Shown: positions 44,913 through 53,905, numbered from the stretch's first letter. The stretch: 64,000 nucleotides of DNA from Deltaproteobacteria bacterium (GCA_009668975.1 SBEG01000001.1:248001-312000); one strand, 5' to 3'. Made by a program: numbers and translations. The notes: generated by a model from the sequence alone, not told the origin.

Positions 44913-45674
44913 TCAGCCAAAACTCTTCACAATCGATCCGATCACCAGCGCCCAGCCGTCAACCAGAATAAACAGCAGGATCTTGAAGGGCAGCGAGATC
45001 ATCACCGGCGGCAGCATCATCATACCCATGGACATCAGGACCGAAGCAACCACCATGTCCACCACGAGAAACGGGATATAGATGAGGAAGCCGATCTGAA
45101 AGGCGGTCTGCAACTCGCTGATCATGAAGGCCGGAATGATGGTCAGAGTCGGGATTTCATTGGCATTCTTGGGCCGCGGCATCTTGGAAAGACTCAGAAA
45201 CAGGGCCAGGTCTTTCTCTCGCACCTGGGAAAGCATGAACTTCCGGATCGGTACCACCGCCTTGTCCAATGCCTGTTCCTGGGTAAGCTGACCGGCCTTG
45301 TACGGCTGGAAAGCCTGGGTGTTGATCTGCTGCCAAATCGGGCTCATGATATAAAAGGTCAGGAACAGGGCCAGGGAAATGACAATCTGATTGGATGGAG
45401 CCTGCGGGGTGCCGATGGCGCCGCGGAGAAACGACAGCACCACCACCACCCGGGTAAAGGAGGTGGTCATGATCAGAAGTCCGGGCGCCAGTGACAGGAC
45501 CGTAATCATGAGGAAAATCTGCAAGGCGGTCGACACGTCGCCCGGCTTGGAAACCTTGCCCAAACCGACACTCACCGTCGGCACGCTCAAAGGCTCGGCA
45601 AAACCGGCTGAAGCGAAGACCAGCCCCGCGAGGCAGACCAGGCCGGCAATTAGGGGAAATCTGTTCAATCTCAC
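44913..45674 (-). CDS. fliP: Flagellar export protein FliP
   Basis: Core of the export gate, 253 residues. Cleavable signal sequence (LIAGLVCLAGLVFASAGFA), then family segments FLMITVLSLAPGLLIMTTSFTRVVVVLSFLR, GTPQAPSNQIVISLALFLTF and SELQTAFQIGFLIYIPFLVVDMVVASVLMSMGMMMLPP. Overlaps fliO by four bases. Confidence 0.97.
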   Translation of the reverse strand: MRLNRFPLIAGLVCLAGLVFASAGFAEPLSVPTVSVGLGKVSKPGDVSTALQIFLMITVLSLAPGLLIMTTSFTRVVVVLSFLRGAIGTPQAPSNQIVISLALFLTFYIMSPIWQQINTQAFQPYKAGQLTQEQALDKAVVPIRKFMLSQVREKDLALFLSLSKMPRPKNANEIPTLTIIPAFMISELQTAFQIGFLIYIPFLVVDMVVASVLMSMGMMMLPPVMISLPFKILLFILVDGWALVIGSIVKSFG

Positions 45675-46153
45675 GCCCTGACCCCACCCTTTTCTCCGGG
45701 AATCGTGGCCCGTCTGCCCTTCTGGATCATCTCCATGACGAAGCGAAAACCGTCAGGAAAGGAAGCAGCGGGCTTTTTCGTGGCGGACAATTCCTCGACA
45801 ATTTCGATTGTTTCCAGCATATCGACCTGTTTGATCAAGCTCAGGCCGGAATCCGAGGAACCGAGCAGCAGGTATTCCCCTCCCACTTCCACCAGCATGA
45901 GAGACTTTTTCGGGGCAAGAAAGCGACTCTCCACCACCCGGATGTAGCGGGGCACCGACTTGTTCACCAGGCTTCCCTTGAGAAAGCGGTTGACCAGATA
46001 ATAGGCAAGAAAGATCAAGCCGACGACAATCGACAAGGAAGCCACCATCTGGAAAAAGCCGGAAACAAAACTGAATCCGCCCGCGCCTGTCCCCTCCGCT
46101 GCATATGCGGCCCCTGGGAAGCACAGCACCGGGAGAACCGGAAGCATTCTCAT
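45671..46153 (-). CDS. fliO: Flagellar biosynthesis protein FliO
   Basis: A 160-residue protein with N-terminal signal-like segment (PVLPVLCFPGAAYA), one membrane helix (MVASLSIVVGLIFLAYYLVNRF) and a cytoplasmic FliO domain (YIRVVESRFLAPKKSLMLVEVGGEYLLLGSSDSGLSLI). Assists FliP assembly. Overlaps both fliN (ATGA) and fliP. Confidence 0.92.
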   Translation of the reverse strand: MRMLPVLPVLCFPGAAYAAEGTGAGGFSFVSGFFQMVASLSIVVGLIFLAYYLVNRFLKGSLVNKSVPRYIRVVESRFLAPKKSLMLVEVGGEYLLLGSSDSGLSLIKQVDMLETIEIVEELSATKKPAASFPDGFRFVMEMIQKGRRATIPGEKGGVRA

Positions 46154-46458
46154 ACGATTTTCTCCACACGCTCCGCCGGGCTGATGATATCCACCAGGCG
46201 GACCCCGAATTTCTCATTCACCACCACGGCCTCGCCCCGGGCCACCAGCTTGGAATTCACGAACACATCAAGGAGCTCCCCGGCCAGTTTGCCCAGCTCC
46301 ACCACTGCGCCCTGATTCAGCTGGAGCAGATCCTTTACCAGTAACTTGGTCCGTCCCAGTTCCACGGTCAGATGAAGGGGGATATCGAGAATCAGATCAA
46401 GATTCCTTTGCTCCTGGCCGGCGTTCTTCTGCTCTGTGCTTTCCAATATATCGCTCAC
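46150..46458 (-). CDS. fliN: Flagellar motor switch protein FliN
   Basis: A 102-residue switch component with a short acidic N-tail and the SpoA domain: LILDIPLHLTVELGRTKLLVKDLLQLNQGAVVELGKLAGELLDVFVNSKLVARGEAVVVNEKFGVRLVDI. With FliM it forms the C-ring and docks FliH. Follows fliM after a gap occupied by a repeat element. Confidence 0.97.
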   Translation of the reverse strand: MSDILESTEQKNAGQEQRNLDLILDIPLHLTVELGRTKLLVKDLLQLNQGAVVELGKLAGELLDVFVNSKLVARGEAVVVNEKFGVRLVDIISPAERVEKIV

Positions 46459-46514
46459 GCGGGACCTCCTGTTGTCTATGTCTATGGCTGCGCTGGCAGC
46501 CCCTTTATAATTCC

Positions 46515-46642
46515 AGTACCATCTAACACTTGATTTTTTGCAGGCAACCCCTCCAAACCTCCCCTTGACAAGGGAGGCGTAAAGGCTTCCCCCCTGTCAA
46601 GGGGGGATTGAGGGGGGTTGAATTTCGGTGTTACATGGCACT
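46515..46642. repeat. MITE-like element, copy 2
   Basis: A 128-base unit with ends AGTACCATCTAACAC (46515-46529) and GTGTTACATGGCACT (46628-46642), inverted with two mismatches, and an inner palindrome of CCTCCCCTTGACA/TGTCAAGGGG and GGATTGAGGGGGGTTG. The ends match copy 1 at 23976-24078. Its right edge covers the fliM stop codon (TAG 46641-46643), so it inserted inside the fliM-fliN operon without breaking either gene. Confidence 0.7.
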
Positions 46643-47612
46643 ATGAAAGCAAGTCGCTTGTTATCTGTATCGCCTTGTTGCCGCCCTGCACGCCCGGGGA
46701 ACCGGTAAACTTCTCAATCCCTTCAATCTTGACACTCAACTCGCTCCGGCAATCCTTGTTCAGGATGATAGTATCGCCAACGGAAAGATTGATCAGGTCA
46801 TTCAAGGTGATGCCGGTCTCGCCCAACTCGACGGTCAGCTCCACCGGCGCCTCAACCAGCTCGGCGGCCAGCCGGGAATGCCACTTGGGGTCAATGGCCA
46901 TACTGTCCAGCTGGGTTCCGACCTTCAGCTTGTCGCGCACCGGATCGATGGTCATGTAGGGAATCGCGAACTCCATGGTTCCCGTGACCTCCTCCACCTG
47001 GATTTCCAGAGACATGGTGATGACCTGATATTCCGGGGGAACAATGGTTACCAGCCGGGGGTTCATTTCCATGCGCAGGAGGTTCATCTTGGTTCCCTGG
47101 ACCACATGGGTCCAGGACTTTTCCATATCCGCCAGCACGTCCTTGACGATCTTTTCCATGAGACGGACTTCAATGGAAGTGAACATGCGGTTCTGCTCCG
47201 TGACAGCCGGAGCCCCGGACCCGCCGAGGATACTATCCACGAGGGTAAAAACCAGCTTGCTGTCCATGGTTATCAGAGCCGCGCCCTTAAGCGGCTCGAT
47301 CTTGAAGATGGCCATGCAGACCGGTGACGGCAGGGTTTTGAGAAAATCGTCGAATTTATAAGGCCTGGCGCCAAGTTTCTTGATTTCGACGATCTTCCGC
47401 AGCCGGTTGGAAAGGGTTACGCGGTTATAGCGGATAAAACTGTCATAGATGACATCCAGGTTTGGAACGAGAACCTGATGATCATTATTGAACAGATCAA
47501 AGACGGATACCGACGCCTGCCCGGCCGCGAGCTCCTTCTCGGGCACGATTTTGCCCTCAACAATGGCCGCCAGCAGGGATTCAATCTCTTCTTTGGTCAG
47601 GATCTTTTCCAC
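46641..47612 (-). CDS. fliM: Flagellar motor switch protein FliM
   Basis: Binds CheY-P and sets rotation sense. 323 residues: N-terminal CheY-binding motif LTKEEIESLLAAI, the CheC-like middle domain (residues 45-230, with LGARPYKFDDFLKTLPSPVCMAIFKIEPL) and a C-terminal SpoA domain (VELTVELGETGITLNDLINLSVGDTIILNKDCRSELSVKIEG). Follows fliL by 48 bases. Confidence 0.97.
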   Translation of the reverse strand: MEKILTKEEIESLLAAIVEGKIVPEKELAAGQASVSVFDLFNNDHQVLVPNLDVIYDSFIRYNRVTLSNRLRKIVEIKKLGARPYKFDDFLKTLPSPVCMAIFKIEPLKGAALITMDSKLVFTLVDSILGGSGAPAVTEQNRMFTSIEVRLMEKIVKDVLADMEKSWTHVVQGTKMNLLRMEMNPRLVTIVPPEYQVITMSLEIQVEEVTGTMEFAIPYMTIDPVRDKLKVGTQLDSMAIDPKWHSRLAAELVEAPVELTVELGETGITLNDLINLSVGDTIILNKDCRSELSVKIEGIEKFTGSPGVQGGNKAIQITSDLLS

Positions 47613-47660
47613 GTTTACCTCAAAAAACCTGGGAGTCTGTCGGTCCGACAGGCACCAGGG

Positions 47661-48146
47661 TTACTGGACAACAAAATCGGTAAAATAAACCCGCTTGAGC
47701 TTACCCGGCGGCAGGATGTTATTCGAAACGGTAAAAATTTCCTGCCGCAACTGATTCTTGCCCTGCTGATCGCGAATATCCAGCATGGTCTTGGTGGTCA
47801 GAAGCACCAGAATCGCATCGCGAAGCGGGGCTTTCCTGGCCTCTGCCTCGGCCTTCATCTCTTCGTTGGCCACTTCCAGCTCAACCCGGACACGCAGATA
47901 GCGGAGATCCTGCCCGTCATAGATATTGACGATGAACGGTTCCAGCTGAACAATACTGGGCAACCCCGTGCTTTCGGTCTTTGCCTCTGCCTCGGCCTTA
48001 CCCTTTTTACCGCCGGCAAAGAAGAAATAGCCACCCACCCCACCGGCAACCAGGATAATCGCAGACAAGATGATAATAATCAGCTTCATTTTACCTTTCC
48101 CTTTTTCCTGAGCGCCATCCGCTACCTGATCGTCCTTCGGAGCCAT
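47661..48146 (-). CDS. fliL: Flagellar basal-body-associated protein FliL
   Basis: A 161-residue protein with one membrane helix (about 22-45, LIIIILSAIILVAGGVGGYFFF), a charged linker and the periplasmic FliL domain (VQLEPFIVNIYDGQDLRYLRVRVELEV). Rings around and supports the stator. AGGAGG precedes its ATG and a sigma-54 promoter lies 58 bases upstream, so it heads the fliL-M-N-O-P-Q-R-flhB operon. Confidence 0.95.
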   Translation of the reverse strand: MAPKDDQVADGAQEKGKGKMKLIIIILSAIILVAGGVGGYFFFAGGKKGKAEAEAKTESTGLPSIVQLEPFIVNIYDGQDLRYLRVRVELEVANEEMKAEAEARKAPLRDAILVLLTTKTMLDIRDQQGKNQLRQEIFTVSNNILPPGKLKRVYFTDFVVQ

Positions 48147-48203
48147 CGAGTAAACCTCCTATTATGTAATGATTTCGTTAGGGTAGAGTTATGCTACAAA
48201 TTA

Positions 48204-48220
48204 ATGCAACCAAAGTGCCA
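48204..48220 (-). promoter_or_regulatory. Sigma-54 promoter of fliL operon
   Basis: Minus strand TGGCACTTTGGTTGCAT, an exact match to TGGCAC-N5-TTGCAT. In the 653-base gap 48147-48799 the other contents are an integrase remnant (48600-48738) and the left end of an IS; I see nothing clear in 48221-48599. Confidence 0.88.
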
Positions 48221-48599
48221 GAACGATTTCGCGGCAAAGTGTGGTTTTTTGCGCGAGGCTCTGGATTTTGTGCAAAACCGTGCGCCACCCTACCCTGTTC
48301 CGAAAGGTAACGTGAAGAAACTCCGCCGGGAAACGCCCTCTAAAGATTAAAACTGTAACAGTTTGTTTTTATAGAGAAAAGCAGATCATAGTTATTTTTT
48401 CCAACGAACTAAGGAAAACGGGAAGTACCTGGATACGAGGGTAAAGCGGCCGGAGAGGGCTGACATTGGGGAAATAAAAGCAGAGGCTACGGGCAATTCG
48501 TCGATGGCTGGCAAGATTGTCAGATTTTGCACTGCGGGTTCCGTCAGTATTCAAAATACATTCGAGCCAAGATTTTGACAAGCAGCGTTAAGAGATGAT

Positions 48600-48738
48600 T
48601 TAGCCATCGGGACCAGTTGGCGTAGATTTTAAAGTTTTTCGAGAGTAGTGCCGTACCTTGATTTCGGCGGCCAACAAGTCAAGGACGGCTTCCCATTCTG
48701 GCGAATCGGATTTTACTTCATATCCGGCTTCCAGGTAT
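48600..48738 (-). pseudogene. Tyrosine recombinase (integrase) N-terminal fragment
   Basis: Minus strand reads QYLEAGYEVKSDSPEWEAV, then LDLLAAEIKVRHYSRKTLK, after which a missing base shifts the frame; the shifted frame continues IYANWSRWL. The EIKVRHYSRKTLK.YANWSRW pattern is that of the SAM-like N-terminal domain of phage and integron-type integrases. The fragment abuts the left end of the IS exactly, so the IS interrupts it or marks the edge of the decay. The rest of the gene is not found. Confidence 0.5.
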
Positions 48739-48799
48739 TGAATCGCCCCTAGTTTTCTAGACACTCCTGAGGTATAAAAAATGACTCCAGGAGGATTCC

Positions 48800-49075
48800 A
48801 TGAGCGCCAAGCGTTACCCCGAAGAATTCAAGATTGAAGCAGTCAAGCAAATCACCGAACGAGGCTATTCAGTGTACGATGTTGCCAAGCGCTTGGGCGT
48901 TACCACCCACAGCCTGTATGCTTGCAGGAAGTACGGTCAAGGATCACAGCAGGCTAGCACTCTGGATGACCAGCAAGCTGAAATAAAACGTCTTCGCAGT
49001 GAGCTGAAACGAGTCACTGAAGAACGAGAAATCCTAAAAAAGGCCACCGCATATTTCGTCAAAGAGTCCCACTGA
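48800..49075 (+). CDS. IS3-family transposase OrfA
   Basis: A 91-residue DNA-binding protein with a helix-turn-helix (residues 5-50: RYPEEFKIEAVKQITERGYSVYDVAKRLGVTTHSLYAC) and a C-terminal leucine-zipper-like coil (IKRLRSELKRVTEEREILKKATAYF). An A6G slippery run at 49035-49041 is the usual site of -1 frameshifting into orfB in IS3 elements. AGGAGG precedes the ATG. Intact, but its partner is broken. Confidence 0.88.
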   Translation: MSAKRYPEEFKIEAVKQITERGYSVYDVAKRLGVTTHSLYACRKYGQGSQQASTLDDQQAEIKRLRSELKRVTEEREILKKATAYFVKESH

Positions 49076-49377
49076 GGTATGCTTTTATCCGGGCGCATCA
49101 ACACGAGTTTGCCATTCGCAAATTGTGCCACATGATGAAGATTCATCGTAGCGGCTACTACGCCTGGCTGAAGCAACCTAAGTCATTACGGCAAAAAGAT
49201 GACGAACGGTTGTTGGGACTCATCAAACAGTTCTGGCTCGGGCGGAAGATGTATAAAGATCGGGAAGAAGCCAGGCAAGACATTTTCAATTACATCGAAA
49301 TGTTTTATAACCCGACACGGCGTCATGGCTACAATGACGACTCACCAGTTGAGTTTGAAAGACGTCACTTTATGTAG
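49075..49377 (+). pseudogene. IS3-family transposase OrfB, internal deletion
   Basis: In the -1 frame relative to orfA. The start (RYAFIRAHQHEFAIRKLCHMMKIHRSGYYAWLKQPKS...LLGLIKQFW) and the end (YKDREEARQDIFNYIEMFYNPTRRHGYNDDSPVEFE) of OrfB are joined in frame, with the roughly 200 residues holding the DDE integrase core mostly missing. Only the last Glu-region helix remains. Non-functional. Confidence 0.8.
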
Positions 49378-49468
49378 ACGGAGAATGTCTAGATTACTGG
49401 TGGCGATTCATTACGACCTACCCGAAAGCCCGGCAGGTCAAAGCCATGCCCGTTGAACAGGTGATTTG

Positions 49469-49990
49469 ATGGATATACGAGAAGCAAAACGAAATGACGT
49501 GGAACAGATTGTCAGCGTATTCCATGATACCATCCACATAGTGAACTCTCAGGACTACACTCCAGAAGAGGTGAATGCTTGGTCGCCTGATGTACCTGAT
49601 GTTAAAGAGTGGGCTGAAAAGAGACTTTCAACCAGAATTACGTTCGTTGCCGATGATGAGGGCATAATTGTAGGGTTCGGGGAGTTAGAAACTACCGGGC
49701 ACATAGACTGCTTATACTGCCATCACAACTATCAGAGACGCGGCGTCGGGGCTGCCATTTTTCGTCAGATTGAGAATAAGGCACGAGCCCTTGGACTCAG
49801 GCGCCTCTTTGTCGAGGCGAGCATCACCGCTCGTCTGTTCTTTGAGACTCAAGGCTTTACGATTGTTAATCAACAAACGGTCGTTCGACGAGGTGTCGAA
49901 CTGACTAACTTTGTAATGGAGAAGTACATTGGGACAAACCTAAAAAAAGCCAACGAGAAAGATGCACCTGACCAAAAGACCGTCAGGTGA
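49469..49990 (+). CDS. GNAT family N-acetyltransferase
   Basis: A 173-residue acetyltransferase ([40 protein letters not shown] is the acetyl-CoA pyrophosphate loop, Q/RxxGx[12 protein letters not shown] is motif B). Similar proteins are annotated as PhnO/YafP-like; substrate unknown. It lies just after the IS; the start is ATG 49469 with a weak ribosome site (CAGGTG). Its stop is 44 bases before the next gene. Not flagellar. Confidence 0.8.
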   Translation: MDIREAKRNDVEQIVSVFHDTIHIVNSQDYTPEEVNAWSPDVPDVKEWAEKRLSTRITFVADDEGIIVGFGELETTGHIDCLYCHHNYQRRGVGAAIFRQIENKARALGLRRLFVEASITARLFFETQGFTIVNQQTVVRRGVELTNFVMEKYIGTNLKKANEKDAPDQKTVR

Positions 49991-50033
49991 TCTTCCGCCC
50001 CCGTTGCGCAACAAAATACCACAAGAGGAAATT

Positions 50034-50840
50034 ATGAAACGGCTTGAAGGCAAGATTACGATCATAACAGGTGCTGCAAGGGGAATTGGAGAAGCAATAG
50101 CTCGTGCATTTGTTGCAGAAGGTGCATTTGTATACCTCACTGATATTAAAGACGAGCAAGGCGCAATCGTTTCGGAACAAATCGGGAACAAATCGACCTA
50201 TCGTCGTCTCGATGTCAGGGAAGAAACTGACTGGCAACGTGTCACTTTGGAGATCATCGAACAGCATGGCAGGCTTGATATTGCCGTAAATAACGCAGGC
50301 ATCACCGGCTTTGAAGATGGGATTATCGTGCAAAACCCAGAACATGCAAGCTTGGATAGTTGGCATGACGTCCATCGGACAAACCTTGATGGAGTTTTCT
50401 TGGGATGCAAATATGCAATCCAAGCTATGCGTAAAACAGGAATAGGTTCAATTATAAACATTTCGTCTCGATCCGGACTGGTTGGTATACCAGGTGCTGC
50501 TGCCTATGCATCGTCAAAGGCGGCTGTTCGCAACCACACCAAAACGGTGGCGCTCTATTGTGCGGAGCAAGACCTCAATATTCGCTGTAACTCGATACAT
50601 CCAGCCGCCATTCTAACACCAATGTGGGAACCACTTTTAGGCGGTTCCGCGCCAGAGCGAGTTGAGCGAATGAAGGAATTTGTAAAAGACACCCCCCTTC
50701 GTAGATTTGGCAAACCTGAGGAAGTTGCTGCGGTGGCTGTCCTTTTGGCCTCCGACGAGGCAGCATACATGACTGGCACAGAATTAAACATTGATGGTGG
50801 AATGCTAGCTGGTTCGGTAGCAATCCCGGTTGTCGAATGA
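50034..50840 (+). CDS. SDR family oxidoreductase
   Basis: A 268-residue classical short-chain dehydrogenase: [10 protein letters not shown] (residues 12-21), [33 protein letters not shown] with catalytic Ser, Tyr, Lys, and the C-terminal NIDGGMLAG. Resembles glucose-1-dehydrogenase and cyclopentanol dehydrogenase types. The open frame goes back to 49962, overlapping the acetyltransferase, but AGAGGA at 50021-50026 supports ATG 50034. Substrate unknown; accessory. Confidence 0.88.
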   Translation: MKRLEGKITIITGAARGIGEAIARAFVAEGAFVYLTDIKDEQGAIVSEQIGNKSTYRRLDVREETDWQRVTLEIIEQHGRLDIAVNNAGITGFEDGIIVQNPEHASLDSWHDVHRTNLDGVFLGCKYAIQAMRKTGIGSIINISSRSGLVGIPGAAAYASSKAAVRNHTKTVALYCAEQDLNIRCNSIHPAAILTPMWEPLLGGSAPERVERMKEFVKDTPLRRFGKPEEVAAVAVLLASDEAAYMTGTELNIDGGMLAGSVAIPVVE

Positions 50841-50956
50841 ATACCGATCGGAATTGCGCGCATAAACCCCTCCCCTATCATCAAATAATACGATCTATAT
50901 AGTTTCCATCAGCTGAAAGCAGATAGAGAAATTATGAAATCTTCAGAATAGGATTG

Positions 50957-51895
50957 CTATTTGGGGAGACTCACTTCATGGTTCTGCTTTTCCGGGAATC
51001 TGATATTCAGGACTGGTGCATCAACCAGATGGAAAGTGGCGGAGGCAAGGGAAACCTTGCCGTCGGAAGCCCCGAATGCATCGAGAATCTTCGTGAAAAG
51101 CATGTCCTTCGTGGAGCGGCGTTTTTTGTAGTCTATCACATAACGTACCGTGAACTCGATCCAGTTGTCATTTGCGATCATGGTAACCATCGGTTCCACG
51201 GTCGCCTTTTCTATCATGAACTTTTTCACCATTTTTTCCCAGTCCTTCTGAGCATGGGGAATGTAGCTGCCGATCTGCTCAGTGGCGATGGCGAGGAGAA
51301 TTTCACGGGCATGGTGGTAGTCGCTGCCGTATTTTACCGGGACAGTGATTTCGTCCCAAATGAAATGGAAATCCGCAGAATAATTATAGACCGGCGCCTT
51401 AAAGACAAAGCTGTTGGCGATTCTGACGATGCGTCCGTTATAGAGATCGGCCTTTACCCATTCGCCAATTTCCATAACCGTTGTGCGCAAAATGCCGATA
51501 TCGATCACATCTCCCGTGATGCCGCCAACCTGAACCCGATCACCCACCGAATAAAAGCCACCCACCGAGATGGCTGCCCAGCCGGCGATACTGGCAATAA
51601 CCTCCTGCAGTGCGAAGGCGATACCGGCACCGGCAACACCAAAGGCCACGGTCAGGTTTCCGAGACGGTCGCTGAAGACTACCGTTATTAGAACGAAACC
51701 CACCAGCATTCCAAGAAAGCCGATGAGTTTCCGGAAACGGTAGCGGGTGTCGGTTCCTTCGATTCTTGGCAGAAATGCCCGACGTGTAAGCCGCACCAAA
51801 ACGTTGATGATGATGATGCCGATGAGGACGGTAACAATTTTTCCAACGGTAGGATCAAACAGCCATGAACGGACAACGGGTGGTAACTCGAACAT
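50957..51895 (-). CDS. Small-conductance mechanosensitive channel (MscS family)
   Basis: A 312-residue inner-membrane channel. Three N-terminal hydrophobic segments (about 18-40, 60-82, 88-110); the pore helix region is GNLTVAFGVAGAGIAFALQEVIASIAGWAAISVGG, followed by the beta domain YSVGDRVQVGGITGDVIDIGILRTTVMEIGEWV. Releases ions on hypo-osmotic shock. AAGGAG precedes ATG 51895. Convergent with the SDR gene. Confidence 0.9.
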   Translation of the reverse strand: MFELPPVVRSWLFDPTVGKIVTVLIGIIIINVLVRLTRRAFLPRIEGTDTRYRFRKLIGFLGMLVGFVLITVVFSDRLGNLTVAFGVAGAGIAFALQEVIASIAGWAAISVGGFYSVGDRVQVGGITGDVIDIGILRTTVMEIGEWVKADLYNGRIVRIANSFVFKAPVYNYSADFHFIWDEITVPVKYGSDYHHAREILLAIATEQIGSYIPHAQKDWEKMVKKFMIEKATVEPMVTMIANDNWIEFTVRYVIDYKKRRSTKDMLFTKILDAFGASDGKVSLASATFHLVDAPVLNIRFPEKQNHEVSLPK

Positions 51896-51962
51896 GTTGG
51901 GCTCCTTCTGAATCTCTCTTCAGGGATAAAGGACACCAGCATACCGACGAGGGCTTCTGCAT

Positions 51963-52138
51963 GGCGCCGAGTTGTTTTCCGGGCTTGATCAATCCCAACC
52001 AGGGGCCGGCCGCAAGCCCGGCAAGCGGAAGCAGGAGGACGGCGGGTAGCCGGAAACGCCACGCCAGCGATTGCGCCCGATACCCAAAACAGACATGATC
52101 ACAATGAAGCCGGTTATGTGAATCGTCTGATCAGTCAT
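51963..52138 (-). pseudogene. CPA1-type cation/proton antiporter, N-terminal remnant
   Basis: From ATG 52138 the minus strand reads MTDQTIHITGFIVIMSVLGIG, then one base is missing and the next frame gives AQSLAWRFRLPAVLLLPLAG LAAGPWLGLIKPGKQLG. Together these match the first two membrane helices of NhaP/CPA1 antiporters. The rest of the gene is gone. This remnant fills much of the 346-base gap 51896-52241. Confidence 0.5.
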
Positions 52139-52241
52139 TGAGGCATTCAGCTGCCCAGCGATTCAAAGCCGGATATGACATCAAACAGCTCCTCGTCGAA
52201 ATGAGCGGGTAAGCATGGCATAGTCGGTCCTGTCATTCGTC

Positions 52242-53570
52242 TCACTTGCGAAGAACCTGCAGGGTCCGCTCGTACCGTTCTCCGATTGCCCTGCTGTCAT
52301 CCTTTATGTGCGCCATCTCTCGTCCGCTCTGCATCACCAGTTCAGCATGGTGTTCAAGTACTTTGCGCCGCTCCGCCACCCGGATATGGGGTGCAATGGC
52401 AGCTATCGCATCAAAAAGGCAGAGGATCACCTGCACGTGGCTGGCCGCGGCATTCCGTATCTGTCCGAAAGCTGCCTCAACTATTTGGTCGAAGGAAACA
52501 GGAACTGACACAAGACGGAGATTACCTTTATCGTCGTAGCTGAACGCAGAAGGAAACTTCCTCTGGGCTATTCGCCCGAGTCCTGCGCTGAGCCAGTTGA
52601 TGCAGGTCATGGCGGTAAAGGGATCGTTTATGCCAGGGGAAAGAGCGCGCAGGGCCACCTCGACGAGTTGATATATCAAGTACTCAATGTCCTGTTGATC
52701 GGTTCGCTGCCGTCCCTGAATGAAGGAGCTATTCACCCGAGAGGATAGCTTTTCGTCCCAGTGTTCCCGTGGCCAAACGGTGACGAGATGCGCACCCGCA
52801 GCTATGAATTCCCCCGGACGGGAGTGGAGAGAGAGTATAAAATCGTTTTCGACAGCCGTCCTCATAAGACCATCAAAATCAATGGCCTGGAGGTAGCCGC
52901 TATTATCCGACGCCACCGGCCAACCATCACGGTGAAATTCCTCGGGCAAAGCCGCCCTGACGTCAATTCGATCAGGCTCACCAACCCCGTGATCCTGCTG
53001 CTCCGGGAAATGACGGTCGATGGCAGCATTTAGGTCTCGATAGACTGCGGTGATGATACTGTCAGCCTGGATTGACGTGGAGATGTGATGAATGAAGTAG
53101 ATGAGGACGGCGGTACTTGCAAGTGCCAGAACAATGGCAATAGTTATAGAGAGGTGAGGAACGAACGAACCGCTGTCGCCGCTTCGCACCACCCGGAGTG
53201 TGAAGAGACAGTAAATGAAGGTGGCAATAAATGTGCCGAGGACCACCTGGGTTCCGGTGTCACGGATGAAGTTCCCGAGCAGTCGCGGGCCGTATTGGGA
53301 AGAGGTAAGTGAGAGGACGACAATGGTGATAGAGAAGACCACCCCGGCAGTAGTGATCATGGATCCGGCCACCGTGGAGAGGATGGAACGGGCGCCTTCC
53401 GGACCACCGCTGTAAAGCCAGCCGATCTTTTCTGTAACGTCGCGGGGGAGTACTGTGTCAAAAGCGGTCGTGCCGAGGGAAAGAGCGATGGAAATCGTCG
53501 CCATGACAGCCGGTACGAACCAGTAGCTTGAACTGAACGAGTGCCAGAAATTTAAGATTTTGGTTTTCAT
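52242..53570 (-). CDS. DUF2254 membrane protein
   Basis: A 442-residue protein of the DUF2254 family: four N-terminal membrane segments (about 18-38, 62-90, 108-128, 138-162), with the family run TTAGVVFSITIVVLSLTSSQYGPRLLGNFIRDTGTQVVLGTFIATFIYCL, and a large cytoplasmic part (DPFTAMTCINWLSAGL). Function unknown. GGAGAA precedes ATG 53570. Grouped with MscS and an antiporter remnant on the same strand, which hints at an envelope or osmotic stress set. Confidence 0.85.
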   Translation of the reverse strand: MKTKILNFWHSFSSSYWFVPAVMATISIALSLGTTAFDTVLPRDVTEKIGWLYSGGPEGARSILSTVAGSMITTAGVVFSITIVVLSLTSSQYGPRLLGNFIRDTGTQVVLGTFIATFIYCLFTLRVVRSGDSGSFVPHLSITIAIVLALASTAVLIYFIHHISTSIQADSIITAVYRDLNAAIDRHFPEQQDHGVGEPDRIDVRAALPEEFHRDGWPVASDNSGYLQAIDFDGLMRTAVENDFILSLHSRPGEFIAAGAHLVTVWPREHWDEKLSSRVNSSFIQGRQRTDQQDIEYLIYQLVEVALRALSPGINDPFTAMTCINWLSAGLGRIAQRKFPSAFSYDDKGNLRLVSVPVSFDQIVEAAFGQIRNAAASHVQVILCLFDAIAAIAPHIRVAERRKVLEHHAELVMQSGREMAHIKDDSRAIGERYERTLQVLRK

Positions 53571-53672
53571 CGGTTCTCCGTTTTATGGGCCATTATAACA
53601 ACTTGTGAATGCGAATTCTTTACCCCCTCCGTGATTTCACCAAGCGGGAAATACCCTGATAACGGACGCATC

Positions 53673-53828
53673 TTAACGGGACAGGACACAGGTGCGACCG
53701 AGAGATGAAATCCCGATATAGTCGCGCACTTCAAGACGTTCAGTCGATTCCAGGTGCATTTTACATTTGCAGATCATGCCGACAGTGTCGCGAAGATCAT
53801 TGTCAGAGAATGCTGGATCGAGAAAAGT
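53673..53828 (-). pseudogene. Orphan C-terminal coding fragment
   Basis: An open stretch of 51 codons between two stops reads FLDPAFSDNDLRDTVGMICK followed by CKMHLESTERLEVRDYIGISSLGRTCVLSR. It looks like the tail of a real protein, but the family is not recognised and upstream is closed by TGA. The rest of the 335-base gap 53571-53905 shows nothing. Confidence 0.2.
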
Positions 53829-53905
53829 TCAACAGCCAATCGCCAACAAAGTTGCGACCTGATCGAGATCTTTGACTCAAATTCTGAATATGTTTTTTAC
53901 CGGCC

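Larger units (their letters stand above)
48739..49410 (+). mobile_element. Internally deleted IS3-family insertion sequence
   Basis: Terminal inverted repeats TGAATCGCCCC...TCTAGACA (48739-48763) and TGTCTAGA...GGCGATTCA (49386-49410) match at 21 of 25 positions and start with TG and end with CA as in IS3. Inside are an intact orfA and an orfB lacking most of its catalytic core, so the 672-base unit is about half the normal 1.2-1.5 kb and cannot move by itself. No target duplication is evident at the flanks. Confidence 0.75.

Noticed and set aside
48369..48581. 70-codon minus-strand frame in the fliL-IS gap
   Set aside because: No ribosome site, no family features, and it overlaps the out-of-frame region after the integrase relic.
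50841..50956. Gene or terminator between the SDR and mscS genes
   Set aside because: No stem with a T tract and no open frame of note.
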